From positions 71,390,767-71,454,766 of the forward strand of contig NC_063161.1 in the NCBI RefSeq assembly GCF_023159225.1: 64,000 nucleotides of DNA, written 5' to 3'. The position numbers were made by a program, and so were the translations under genes. The notes below the pieces were generated by a model. The model made no database searches, had not been told where the DNA came from, and saw only the letters and a program-made list of their open reading frames with translations. Shown piece by piece: positions 11,051 through 22,149 of this stretch (positions are counted from its first letter, which is position 1; every line of letters begins with the position of its first letter). Origin of the DNA: Perognathus longimembris pacificus (taxonomy: Eukaryota; Chordata; Mammalia; Rodentia; Heteromyidae).

Positions 11051-11740
11051 CCCCTGCTGGCCTGGCCCTGTGAGATGGGGGAGCCCAGGAAAGAGGCTTC
11101 ACCCACCTCCCACCCAACCCCAGCCTTCCTCTTGGTGGGACCCGCCTGTGGCTCCTCGGCCACCTTACCTCTGGAAGGGGCTGTGGGCCCAGGCCCTTGA
11201 AGCATTTCCTCCTTCTACCACCCGCCATTCCCACCCACCGAAGAAATGTGACCCAGACAGGGGGTGCTATTTGGCTTCCATTCCCTGCCTTTGAAGAACC
11301 AATGTTACTCCCCCCAAAAAAAATTTTTTTTCCTCCCATAACAATCACTGTAAATATATAAATATTATCAGGTTAAAGGGAAAAGGTTTTCAGGGCGCTT
11401 CTGCCCCCTCTGCCCCAAAACCTACCTCCACCCCTCCCCCTAGCCAGCCAGGGCAGCTTCTTTGCCTCGGAGGGGGGGAGCCTTTTTCCCTCCCCACCCC
11501 ACTTCCTCCTCAGCTGCAGTGGGGCCTCTGCCTGGTGCCAGGAGGAACAGCATAGTTAATTTTTTTCTAACATTGCCCCTCTGAAGGAAGGGACCAAGGA
11601 AGGGCGGCCTTGTGGGACACAGGCCTGGGCTCTCTCCTCCACTCCACATTCTGGGTGTGGCTGGAGGGGTGGGGTGGGGTGGGCAAAGTCTTTGCCTTTA
11701 TTTCCTTTCTTCTGAAATAAAAGGAAAAAGCATTTCTGGA
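11051..11740 (+). other. AP1S1: AP1S1 3' untranslated region
   Basis: This runs from the stop codon to just past the AATAAA at 11716-11721. It is C-rich with few repeats. Two A/T-rich stretches, near 11318-11338 and 11351-11370, are the only obvious low-complexity parts. Confidence 0.8.
11716..11721 (+). terminator. AP1S1: AP1S1 polyadenylation signal
   Basis: A canonical AATAAA lies about 670 bases after the AP1S1 stop codon, followed by a GT-rich stretch. Cleavage is inferred near 11740. Confidence 0.85.
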
Positions 11741-12784
11741 TTTGCTGTGCTTTGGGCTTTGTGAAGGAAGATAAGACCACTGATGTCCATAGAAAGCTGA
11801 GCCAAGGGCACCCTGCCCATTGGCCTCTTCTCCAAAACTGGGGCTGCCAAATTTAGGAAGAAAAAAAAAGTTACTTCTGAATGTAACAGTAGTTAGTTAT
11901 TTTGTTGTTGTTCTTTTTTTCTTGTGCTGGCCCAGAGGCTTGAACTCAGGGCCTGGATGCTTGCTTTCCTCTCTTTCACTCAAGGCTGGAGCTCTTACCA
12001 CTTGAGCCACAGTTCCACTTGTGGCCTCATGATGGGAACTGCCCTAGGCTGATGAGGAACCTGGACCCTCAGACCTCCTTCTGTGTTTTCCTCTGGCAGC
12101 CTTGCCTGCTATGACTGGGCTACCCTCACCCAAGGAGGAGCAAGTGCTCTGCCCCACGTCTTTAGAAGATTTCTGGTGTCCCGTTTCGTATTACATGGGT
12201 AGGTTATCAATTTTAAGGTGACTAAAACCAGGCGTCCACACAACATTCTTAGGGAACTACCTGGATCTGGGGAGCTTAGGTTAAGTGGGGTGCCTGGCTG
12301 GAACAAGGCCTGTGGGAACGGGAGCCTGAGGTGCAGTGCTGAGTCCTTTTTTTTTTTCCTTTTGAACCAGCTTCCTGGGCTCGCAGATAACTGGCTCTTG
12401 GTCAATCCTTCCGTCAAATGCTGGGCAATGTTTGCCAACCTCACCACCCCAATATCCTGGGGCTTGAACTCAAGGCCTCAACCCCGCCCTTAGTTTTTTG
12501 CTCAAGGTTGGTACTCTACCATCTGAACCAGAGGGCCAGTTCCAGCTTCTTGCTGCTTAACTGGAGATAAAAGATTCAAACCTGGATCCTCAGATCTCAC
12601 CTAGGATTACAGACATGAGCCATTTGCGTAGTAACGAGGGATTTCTTAGTGGGTGAAGCCTCTGCCCCCCCCCATAAGCGGCCCGTCCTCCCCTCCAGTG
12701 GGCCCCAGCGGGCGCTCCCCTCACCGCCCCTTGGGATGGACCACGGACAGGCCCAAGGGGACGGGTGAATAACGGAGAACAAAG
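11741..12784. other. Gap between the converging AP1S1 and VGF transcripts
   Basis: No gene is seen. Minus-strand SINE fragments lie at about 11925-12010 and 12465-12625; the rest is unremarkable. Confidence 0.7.
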
Positions 12785-13277
12785 TCCTAATAAAATAGTC
12801 ACTTTTATTTCTTAGCAAAACTATTTCCTCCGTGAGGGGTATTTACAACAGAGAAGGGAGAGGGAGAAAGTCACAGCGATTTGGAGCAGGTGGAGGGGCT
12901 CAGGGGAGGCCCGGAGGGCGGGAGACAGACACACTTCCATCACGGGATCAGAACTGCTTTTACCGGTGTCAGACGGGGACGTCCCGAGGGCAACCAAAGA
13001 GGGGACGGGGCCCTGCGGGGGGAGGGACGGCGCCCGGACCACCCGTCCGCCCCCCAGGCTGGCCCCCACGCTGGCCGAGGACTTTGGGCTTCCTAGCCAG
13101 GCGCAGGTCTGGCAGAGCCCCGCACGGCCCGGCGGGGGGCGGGGCCTGTAAGGGGGCGGGGCCCTGGAGGGGCGGGGCGGGAGGCCCGGGAAGGGGCGGG
13201 GGCGCATGCAAACACGGGGGCGGAGGGGCGACACGGAGGGGGCGTGGCCGCGCGCGGCGGGGGCGGAGCCCGGCCAG
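12785..13277 (-). other. VGF: VGF 3' untranslated region
   Basis: This runs from the stop codon to just past the AATAAA on the minus strand at 12809-12804. The part next to the stop codon is very GC-rich, with several GC-box-like motifs. Confidence 0.8.
12804..12809 (-). terminator. VGF: VGF polyadenylation signal
   Basis: AATAAA on the minus strand about 470 bases after the VGF stop codon. About 1.05 kb separates this transcript end from that of AP1S1 on the other strand. Confidence 0.8.
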
Positions 13278-15107
13278 TCACGGGCGCCGGAGCAGCACGT
13301 GCTCGATGTAATTCTCCAGCTCCTCCTGCTCCTGCAGCCGGCGCTCCTCCGCCTCCGCCTCCGCCTGCGCGCGCCGCGCTTGGGCCTCCGAGTCGGGATA
13401 GTGGCGCGAAGGCGGCAGGGCGTGGTGGAAGTGGCGGCGGCGGGAGGCGGCGGGCGGCTGCAGCGTCCGCGGCCGAATGTAGTTGGGAAAAGGGTGGTAG
13501 GGTCCCGGGGGGAACGCGGAGTCCTCCTCCCGGTCCCAGGGAGGCAGCACTTCGTTCCAGTCCGGCAGCTCGTCCCGGGCGGGGGCGGGCGCAGGGGGCG
13601 GGGGCTGCGGGGAGCGGACGTGGGCGGGGGCGGCCCGGGGGGGCGGCACCGGCTCCGGGGGGGCGTTCTTCTTCCGCTTCCGCTTCTCCTCCACCTCCTC
13701 GATGATGCTGACCACGTCGTCGGCGGGCAGGTGGAGTTTAGTGGACAGCTCGATGAGGCTGTCGATGGTCTGCGGGTCCATCTCGTCGTCGTCCTCCTCC
13801 TCCCCGCCCTCCGCTGGCCCCTCCGCCTCCTTGCGCCGGTGGCCTGGGGTCTCCTCCTGGGAGCGCTTGTCCTCGGCCCCGGCTTCCCCGTCGTCCTCGT
13901 CCTCCTCCGCGAACAGGAGCGCGTTCTGCCGCGCCCTCTCCGCCTCCTCGGCTTCGGCCTCCGCCTCCGCCGCCTCCTCGTCCTCCTCCTCCTCCTCCGC
14001 CCTCTCCTCCCCGCCCCGCCTCTCCTGCTCCGCCTCCTCCCGCTCCCGCTCGCGCTCAGGCTGCGTCTCCGGCAGCCCCCGACCCCCGGGGCCGCGCGAG
14101 CCCTGCAGCAGATACTGGAGCAGCAGGTCGGAGGCGAGGTCGGCTAGGCGCTCTTCCTGAGCCGCGGCCTGGCGCGTGGCCTCCGCCTGCCGCCTCCCAG
14201 CCTCGACCTGCGCCAGCCCCTGCTGCAGCAGGCGCTCCCCTGCCTCGGAGCCGCCCAGGAGCGGGCTCTCCGGCCGGCGCACCTTGGGGAAGGGGGCGCT
14301 CAGGCCTTGGTACACCTTGGATAAGGGAGTCAGAGCCTCGCCCAGGTGTGACTTGGGGGAGGGCAGTCCTTCCCCGAACTGAGGGGCTTCGGAAAGGGGT
14401 TCCTCGGGCACGCGCGCCTGGAACTGCGAGGGGGCCAGGGGCGCGCGCTCCGGGACGCGCGCCTGGAACTCTCCCCAGGACGCGCGCCACACGCGCTCGG
14501 GCCCCGGGCTCTCCAGATTAACTCGGGTTAGCGTGTGTGTGCGGGTCTCCGTCTCCGCCGCTGCGGTCTCCTGCTGACGCTTGGCGCTGCTCGGACTGAA
14601 ATCGCGAAGTTCTTGGAGCAGCGCCGCGAGCGTCTCCAGCTCGTCCGCGGGGTCCCCTGCCTCGGCGCCGCTCTCCTGGGTCTGGGCGTGAGGTGGAGCC
14701 ACGGGCGCCTGGACCTCCGGCGCCGGGAGGCTGTGGGTCTGGCTGCGCACTGTCTCGGTCAGCAGAGCTTCTGCGGCTTCTCCCGCTGGCTCCTGCGGGG
14801 AGCCACCCGGCGCTGGGGGCGACGCCGGGCGGTCGAGTGCCTGCAGCAGCACCGCGGCCAGCGCCCGAGGATCCACGCCCTGGAAGAGCTCTCCCTGGTC
14901 CTGCAGCTCGGAATTCCGAGCGGCTCGGACTGCTGGAGCTCTGTCATCCCCTGGCCCGGGGACTGGGTCCCCAGTTATCGGCTCTTTATGCTCAGAGCTA
15001 AGAGGAGGAGGCTGTGCCTCTGGGTGCCCGGGGGGCGCGGCTCCCACCCCCTTGATTAGCAGAAGGAAGCAGAAGAGGACGGAAGCCCGCAATCTCAGGG
15101 GTTTCAT
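13278..15107 (-). CDS. VGF: Neurosecretory protein VGF, uninterrupted coding exon, 609 aa
   Basis: Secreted granin-like precursor of neuroendocrine peptides in dense-core vesicles. The whole 609-residue protein is in one exon. The start chosen is the Met of MKPLRLRASVLFCF: it opens a clear signal peptide ending near Ala23, and codons upstream of it in the same frame lie across a splice acceptor at 15128-15130. Visible features are long Glu/Ala-rich helical segments, many dibasic cleavage sites, and a conserved C-terminal half. TLQP-62 maps to residues 548-609 (exactly 62), TLQP-21 to 548-568 ending LPPSR, and the last 30 residues correspond to AQEE-30 but read AQAE. Human VGF is 615 residues. 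Very high GC content makes long antisense frames here that are not genes. Confidence 0.97.
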   Translation of the reverse strand: MKPLRLRASVLFCFLLLIKGVGAAPPGHPEAQPPPLSSEHKEPITGDPVPGPGDDRAPAVRAARNSELQDQGELFQGVDPRALAAVLLQALDRPASPPAPGGSPQEPAGEAAEALLTETVRSQTHSLPAPEVQAPVAPPHAQTQESGAEAGDPADELETLAALLQELRDFSPSSAKRQQETAAAETETRTHTLTRVNLESPGPERVWRASWGEFQARVPERAPLAPSQFQARVPEEPLSEAPQFGEGLPSPKSHLGEALTPLSKVYQGLSAPFPKVRRPESPLLGGSEAGERLLQQGLAQVEAGRRQAEATRQAAAQEERLADLASDLLLQYLLQGSRGPGGRGLPETQPEREREREEAEQERRGGEERAEEEEEDEEAAEAEAEAEEAERARQNALLFAEEDEDDGEAGAEDKRSQEETPGHRRKEAEGPAEGGEEEDDDEMDPQTIDSLIELSTKLHLPADDVVSIIEEVEEKRKRKKNAPPEPVPPPRAAPAHVRSPQPPPPAPAPARDELPDWNEVLPPWDREEDSAFPPGPYHPFPNYIRPRTLQPPAASRRRHFHHALPPSRHYPDSEAQARRAQAEAEAEERRLQEQEELENYIEHVLLRRP

Positions 15108-15613
15108 GACCGAGGGGCTGCCTGGGACTGGAAAACAGAAGGGACCAGGGAGAGAAAGGGGATTTCTGTAAGAATTTCTGTCTCTCTTATTTCTGGATTC
15201 CCTTCCCCCCACCTTGAAGCAGGGAAATCCGGGGCTTCCCTCATCCCGCTATCCTTACCCCAAAAAAGGGAGCAATCGAGGAAGATGAGAAGATCTCTGG
15301 AGTCTCCACCCGCCACCTCGCTCACCCTGGGCCACCTCACCCCCTTCTCTGAGCCCCCTCGCTGCCAGCGCCCACGTACTAAGCACGGATGGGGGGGGGA
15401 CGCTGCCCGCTCCCCACAGGACTCCCCGGATGGTGCGTGGGCGACTTCAGCGGCGAGAAAAAAATGCTGCGACTCCCCTCCCCATTTACCGGGGACCCTT
15501 ACGAGGGGCACCCCTCTGTGCTTTCAACACCACCCACCATCTAGGAGGGGAGAGAACCCTCCCGCACACCCACGACCGCCGGGGGTTGCGGGGACAAACA
15601 GAGGAGTATTTAC

Positions 15614-15818
15614 CAGCCGCTGTCACGACGCGGAAAGTGGAGAGGAGGATCGGGGCAGGGTAGGGGGCGGGGGCGGGGGGAGATCGGGACCCGTCCGTCC
15701 TGGCTCCGAGCGATGGCTGGAGTACGAGAGGCGGTTTCGGTCTGTCGTCCACTAGGCTGGGCTCCGCGGAGTCGGCGCTGCTCCCGGCCTCTCGCTGGCT
15801 CCGACTTCAGCACGCTGG
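15614..15818 (-). other. VGF: Likely 5' noncoding exon of VGF
   Basis: VGF needs a leader exon, because its coding exon opens with an acceptor (exon base 15127). A transcript starting about 25-30 bases below the TATA-like box would begin near 15815. A donor G|GTAAAT with exon end at 15614 is a good candidate. A similar GTAAAT site near 15488 is an alternative end, so the boundary is tentative. Confidence 0.5.
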
Positions 15819-15841
15819 ACAGCGCCCGCGCCGCCTCCGCC

Positions 15842-15953
15842 TTATAAAGGGGAGCGCGCGCGTCACGTGGGCACGCCCCGCCCCATTGACGTCAGTGTTC
15901 ATTCATGGGGAAGCGGGCGGGCGCCCAGTGAAGGGGAGACGCTCGGTGATTGG
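15842..15953 (-). promoter_or_regulatory. VGF: VGF promoter: CCAAT, CRE, GC box, E-box, TATA-like
   Basis: Reading toward the gene there is CCAAT (15953-15949), a perfect palindromic CRE TGACGTCA (15887-15894), a GC box (15874-15884), an E-box CACGTG (15864-15869) and a TATA-like TTTATAA (15848-15842). The CCAAT-CRE-TATA order and spacing agree with what is known of the rat VGF promoter, which responds to NGF and cAMP. The direct evidence is the motifs; activity is inferred. Confidence 0.85.
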
Positions 15954-16033
15954 ACGGCGCTCGCCTCTCCCGGCCTGCGCATGTGCACTGAGGCCTTTGG
16001 CTGGAGGGGCGTGAGCCAGCTGAGCTCCGGGAA

Positions 16034-16152
16034 ATGAATGAGTGAATGAATGAATGAATGAAATGTTGAGGGGGGCGGGGGGCCGTGAATGAATGAAGGA
16101 GGGATGAGGAGAAAAGGATGAATGAATGAATGGAAGGATGAATGGAAGGGTG
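16034..16152 (+). repeat. (GAAT)n / (GGAT)n simple repeats
   Basis: A first GAAT block at 16034-16062 and a second mixed GAAT/GGAT block at about 16086-16152, just upstream of the VGF promoter. Confidence 0.85.
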
Positions 16153-19058
16153 GATGCCCAGGCGCGCTGGAAGGCGGGAGGGTGGGTTACAAAGCAACCT
16201 GCTTGAGCCCGCGCTGCCGAGCAGAATAGAAAGGGGGGACGACCCCCCCACACCTTTGACTGGGCACCAGTAGACCCACCCTGGGGAGGAGAGGACAGGG
16301 CTTTGCCGGCCGCGGGAGTCGGGTGCCCCGCCCGGCCACCTCGGGTCCAGAGGGAACACGCCCAAGGACAGCCTGAACCCCAGAACAGAGGGGCGGAATG
16401 CGGGCGCCGCCTGCGGATCAGCGCTGCGGGGCTGGGGTGCGGGCGCCCGGGCCCGGCCAAGGGGTGGATCTTGCGGTTTGGGTAATCACCTTGGAAAGGG
16501 TCTGAGTCGGAAGTGGGGGGTGGAGATTGGGGGATCTGTGTGCGTGGCCTCTTGGGTCCTGCCTTTTCTCCAAGAAAAAGGTGTGTCCGTCCTTCTGTCC
16601 AGTGGGCTCGGCCCACACATTGCATCGGCCCCACTCCTCCCCACCCTCCCCACCTCCCCGTCCGCCCTCCCCCAAGGGCGTTTGGAGGGCGAGACCAGAC
16701 CAGGTGGGGAGGGGGTTGCGCAGGTGGGGGGGGGTGACTCAACTCCAGCCCTCCATCGCTTGCAGGGGAGGCTGGAGGAGGCTGGAGCGGGTCGGGAGGG
16801 GGACCGGCAACGTCAGAGATAGACCCTCTGTCACCAGCCCCTTGGAGCGTGTCTCCTGCCACAGGGGTCGGGGCTGGGGGCTTGGATGGCTCGAGGTTCC
16901 GGGAGTGGGGGGCGATGACGCACAGATTGCGCAGAGAAAATCCATCTGCTAGCCGGTCCAGCGAAGGGAGACCGGGCGGGGGCGGGGGGGGGGGGGACGG
17001 AAATGGGGAGGGGGCAGGGGAGAAAGGAAGGTGGCCTGGGGAGCAGCCACTGCGGGAATGGAAGGGAGAGGGAGGGGAGAGGGCTGCAGTGTGGGCCCAG
17101 GGCAGGCTGGGGGCGAGGATGGGGGGGAGAGCCAATGACACACACCGGACACGCAAAAACTGCGGACACACGGGTGCCCGTGGGCACGACAAGCAGGACA
17201 CCCATCACCGGAGCCGCTGGAAAGCAAGGATAGGGCCTCAGAGCCTGTTTCCAGCCAGCCCTGAACCCCTTCCTCACCTCTTCCTGCTGGTGACTGACCC
17301 TCACTCTCAGCCCACACTCACACTCACACTCACACACACTCACGTGCTTTCTCCCTACAGCCAGCAGAGCGGCTTCTCCATCCTAAGAGAAGTGGCTGGA
17401 TCCATCAGAGGCTAGACTTTCCCAGAAGCAAGCCATCAGTGCTGCGGGGAATGGGGTGGGGAGGCGTGGAGAGCCGCCATGGGGGCAGGGGAAGGAAAGA
17501 AGGGGCCTGGGTTGAGCAGGAAAAAAAAATTAAAGAAAAGAAAAAAGGAGAGGCCGTGTAATAGTGCAGGGAAAAGAGGAAGAAGAGGGGCCTAGAGCCC
17601 CCTGAGGCAGTGCCTCACCCCCCCCCATACACACCCGCTTATCCAGGACTTGCTCCCTGCCCCTCTGGGTCCTCCCCCCATTCCCTCCCCCCTCCACCTC
17701 TCCTTCATCATCTCAGCCTGGTTCCCGGGGAGCAGTGGGATGAGGAGGGGTCACGTTACCTTCCTGAGGATGAATCAGAGCGATGGCTCAGACATCTGGA
17801 GAGGGGGAGGGGAAGCCATGCCGAGAGACGGGAGGGGGACGGGGGGGGGGGCTGGCTGAAGGGAACGGGAGCCCAAGTGGGCACAGAAAGACACGGCGTA
17901 CCTGTGGGTTTGTGTGTGCACAGGCAGCCTGGTGTGCGTGAGCATGTACATGCACGCACATATATGTGTGTTTGTATGAGGACGGGGATGAAGGAGATCC
18001 AGGGAAGAAATAGAAACATTGGGGGGGGGGGCATAAGCAAATTAAGATGGGTAGGTGCGGGAGTCTGTCCGACCTCCAGCCTGTGGCTGTGTGCCTGCCC
18101 CCGGGTCTGGTTAGAATCTGGTCTCTTCCCAGACTCCGGTGAAGTTTTGAGTCTTTGAGTCAACCAGTTCTGGACAACTGCTGGGTTAGAAAAAACATGC
18201 ATGACTTGGTAGGGATTTCATGTCTGTGTGTGTGTACTCGCACACTCGTGTAGGTGCATATGTGTCTGAAAATTTCTTAGGGTCCTTCCATGCCTACCGG
18301 TACACATGATTGCTTATATGGATTTCCATGTGCCCTACTCATTTTCTAGATCTCTGTGGAATAAAGGCTCAGGATCCAAGCTACTTATTGGCAGCCCCCG
18401 TGTGCCCCCCCCCCTCGGTTCTGGCTCCTTGGCTCTGGTTTTCAGAGCATTTCCCATTTCCAGCCAGCAGACCCCCTTCCCCACTCCTACTTATTAAGAC
18501 GCTGGGGATTTTCTCAGAAGCCTGCATGCCTGGGCGGGGGGAGGGTCAGGGCAGCAACAGGCTTGGTGATCCCATAGCCTGACCCCTTGTGCCACGTGTC
18601 CTCTCCACAATGAGTCTCTTTCTGCCTCTTTCCCACCTGTTTCCTACCTGAGCTAGCTTCTTCCCACACGCCTCCATCTCCCAGGGGCTGACTTGGGGTG
18701 TCCTTCATGCCCTGCTGCCTCTAGAGGTTTCTGGAAAAGGTTTCTGGAATAGGGAAGACAGCTGGGAAAGGCAGAGTGGTGGCCAGGGGCACCCGGAGGG
18801 GAGCCCTGGTATTTGCTGACTTGTTGGTATGAATCCACCCATTTTTGTTTCTGAATTCTCCTCTGTTCATCCAGAAGAGTGGCAAGAGAGATGGGGTCTA
18901 GTAGAACAGGGATCCAAAGCAGAAGGTCAGGAAAACCAGGGGAGGTGGGCGGGAGGGGGGTCTTTTCCCTGAGAAGATGCAGAAGGGGGAGGGCAGGGGC
19001 TTGAAACCCCCCTCCCCTGGCAACTCACCACCAGCCCCATCTCCCCTCCCCCAACCGG

Positions 19059-19414
19059 TGACTCACCTCTGCAGCCATTCGTTCATTGCGTCAGCCTTAG
19101 GGGGGCAGGCAGGGAGAGGGTGCTTAGGAGAGGGGCAGGGGTCCCCACTTTAAACTAAAAATAGGTGCTGAAGACCCCCGAAAATGACCCCACTTAGCCT
19201 TAATCTCTGGTCATCCCAGAAGTGGAAGACCTGGGAGGGGACTTGGGAGAGGGATGGGGGCACTGCAGGGTCTGGAATGGTGGGTGGTGGGAAGGGGGTG
19301 CTCACCCTATTTTTTTACTCCCAGGGTCCCCTTTTATCAGACCCCTTTGCCCACCCAGGAGGGGGAGGGGAGACCCAGCAAGCCGGGGGAGGGCAACGCC
19401 GCAGAAATGAGTCA
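19059..19414. promoter_or_regulatory. Cluster of AP-1 and MEF2-like sites
   Basis: TGACTCA at 19059-19065, a perfect MEF2 consensus CTAAAAATAG at 19155-19164, and TGAGTCA at 19408-19414, in repeat-free sequence 3.2 kb upstream of VGF. It may be an enhancer; only the motifs are seen. Confidence 0.35.
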
Positions 19415-19447
19415 CCAAGAAAAGGAGAGAGTGGAGAGACTGAAGAA

Positions 19448-19454
19448 ACACACA

Positions 19455-19489
<35 letters not shown>
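19448..19489 (+). repeat. (CA)n microsatellite
   Basis: CA tract of about 20 units with one AAA interruption near its start. Confidence 0.9.
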
Positions 19490-19490
<1 letters not shown>

Positions 19491-20927
19491 ATGAAGGTAG
19501 TATCCAGAAACTCACCAGAAAGAGAAAAGTGCATTTGCACCCTCCAGATCATCCCCATCCTCCACAATCCATCTGTCACACACATACACACAGGAGGCTG
19601 GACACACCCACTTCACAAATACAATGTCACACCGAGCTTAAGCCCAGTCCCCCCAGACCGTGTCCAGGGAAACAGAGGTCTGCCTGGAGAGCTTTCCGGT
19701 CGTGTTGCCTGGGTGGTTGGGCAATGGTCAGAGCCTGCACTGAGGAAGGAGACGTGATTTCAGGAACTCTCAACTGAACCGGACACACACGCGACAGCAC
19801 ACTCACAAGTCACCTGCTTCCCTCCCCAGCCATCACATAGCAACACGGCAAGCATCCTTGGGGGGGAGGGGAAGGGACACCAGGCATGTTGTCCCGGACA
19901 CATCCCACCCATCCTGACTCGAGCATACGTGGACAGAAGCCGAGACACACAAAGACGCCCACGGACGGACACACGCGCGTGCACACACATGCACACACAC
20001 ACCTTGCGCTGCCTCGCCCGTGTCCGCGCTCGTCCTGGCGCCCCCGTGCGTTACATCTGGGGATTGCAGTCCCCGCCGCTCCCTGAGCTCCCCTGGGGGT
20101 GGGGGAAGCCAGTGTGAAGGTGGAGAGGGGATGGGGGAGGGGTACCCGGGGCCCTTCCCACAGTTTCCCCCACCCTGAAATGGGGGACAGGAATGGAGAC
20201 CTGAAATTCAGATGCCCAGATCCTTGGGGCTGAGGGAGGCCGGTCCTGGATGCCAAGGGTGAACTTGAGAGCGAAGCCCCCAGGGATTTGGCTAGCAGGA
20301 GATGCTCAGGTCCTGCAGAGAAAGTCTGGTCCTGGGGCTGCTCAGGGAGCCAAGCTGCCAACAGTTGCTTCATTCTCAGATGATTCGATGGGTGGAGGTG
20401 GGGGGCAGTGTCCGGCCGCCGCCCCCCACTCCCAGAAGTCATTAGCCCCATGGCAAAGAGGCTTAGAGATCCTTCACACACCAGCTGCTGGAGAAGGGGG
20501 CGCAGCAACAATACCTCCTTCTCCTTCACTGCACCAGAGTGAAACACACACGGGGGGAGGGGGGACAAAAAGCCCTTTATTGCCCCAGCCAGGAGGGTGG
20601 CAGGGCAATCAGGTGCCAGAGACAGCCAGAGGTATGCAAAGCAAAGTCCAATCTGGGAAGATTTGCCTCCTTTCTCCATGACTGCCCACATCTCAGCTTG
20701 CATCCCCAGCAAGCAATGAATGTCCACTGTCCAGTAAGACGTTCAAACTGAGGCAGGACATTCTGCAGAGTGATAAGCCCGCTCCTGAAGTGCATACCTG
20801 GTTCTAATCCCTGCAAGACTCACAGCAGACCAAGTGTGATCTAGAAGTCACTTTGATGTTTCCTCCCTCTGACTTCAGTGTGGGGATCCTGCAGTGTGGG
20901 ACACAGCGCTGGACAAATGCACTTACA

Positions 20928-21290
20928 GGGCCGGGTGCAGTTGCTCATGCCTGTAATACTAGCTACTCAGGAGGCTGAGATCTGAGGATCACAGTTCAAA
21001 ACCAGCCTGGACAAGAAAGTCCATGAGACTCTTATCTCCAGTGAACCACCAAAAGCCAGAAGTGGCAGAAGTGGAGCTGTAGCTCAAGTGGTAGAGTGCC
21101 AGCCTTGAGTGAAAAAGTTAAAGAACAGGACCTAGGCCCTGAGTTCAAGCCATAAGACCAGCATATACACCAACAAAAAAAATGCATTTATAGACCAGGC
21201 TAGGTATAATGATGTACTACTTTAATTCCAGCCCAGGGCCAGCCTGGGCTACACAGCAAGACTTTACCTCAAAAGAAAAAAAAAAGGCTC
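20928..21290 (+). mobile_element. B1-headed composite SINE followed by a B1-like monomer
   Basis: The composite copy is at 20928-21180. A separate B1-like element with CCAGCCTGGGCTACACAGCA follows at about 21190-21282. Confidence 0.75.
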
Positions 21291-21934
21291 AAAGAACATT
21301 CATGATCCAGAGAAAGAGAGGGGTGTCCAGAAACCCTGGGAAGTAAGATCCCAGTCCTTGCAGAAGGCAGACAGGTGAGAACCAGGCCATGACTATGCCA
21401 GGCCAGGGGACCTACCCTCCCCTGTTCCAGAGTCTCCAGACAGAACTCCTGAGAGTTGGGGGAGTAGGGGTGGGCCCTTGAAACATGGAATGGCTCTAAG
21501 AAGCTGGAGAAAATACATCAGCAGAGGCAAGCAGAAGCCCGGATGGGACAGCATTGTAAGTAGGCTTCATTTCATGAGGTCTCCTGCTGCACTCTGAGTC
21601 AGGAATGACAGCTCAGGGAAGGGGGTGTGAGGAGGAAGAAGATGGAGGGACAGAGGGATGTGGGGACAGCTCACAGGTGTGTAGGCACCTAAGTCTGAGG
21701 GCAGTGAGGAGGAGCACTGGGCCAAATGAGGCTTCCAAAAGCACAAAAGGGAGAAAGAGGAGGGCCTGGAAAGGGGCGCTGGCGGCAAGATGGTAAACAG
21801 CGAAGGAGAAATGCAAGCTTGGGACCCTGGAGATGCACAGGAGTGAGAGCCCATTGGGGCGAGGGGCTGGCCGGGGATCCGTGGAAGGTGGGGGCAGTGT
21901 CTAGAGTGGGTGACAGGCGCCGGGCCTCCTAGTC

Positions 21935-22140
21935 AGAGGCTGAGATCTGAGGCTCACGGTTGGAAGCCAGCGCAGGCAGGAGAATCCGTGACTCTCATCT
22001 CTAGATAATCGTCAAAGCGCCAGAAGTGGAGCTGCGGTTCAGGTGGTAGCGCACCAGCCTCGAGTGAAAAGGCCCCGAGTTCAAGCCCCAGGCCACAAAT
22101 ACATGCATACACACACGTACACATGCACACATACGCAAAG
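21935..22140 (+). mobile_element. B1-headed composite SINE with CA-rich tail
   Basis: GC-rich, somewhat diverged copy whose tail runs into an ACACAC stretch at the edge of a CpG-rich patch. Confidence 0.7.
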
Positions 22141-22149
22141 TGCCTCTGC

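Noticed and set aside
13206..14147. 313-codon open frame on the plus strand over VGF
   Set aside because: It is antisense to the low-complexity Glu/Arg-rich VGF coding exon, and its Leu/Arg-rich product is a strand shadow.
15105..15212. Longer VGF start giving 35 more residues
   Set aside because: The extra codons lie across the splice acceptor at 15128-15130, and the signal peptide begins at the downstream Met.
15903..17201. 432-codon open frame on the minus strand above VGF
   Set aside because: Pro/Ser-rich product of G-rich repeats, including GAAT units read as a His-Ser-Phe-Ile repeat; no domain or splice logic.
19810..20727. 305-codon open frame on the minus strand
   Set aside because: I considered it as a NAT16 exon, but none of the residues fit, and its end is a CA-repeat translation (CVCACVC).
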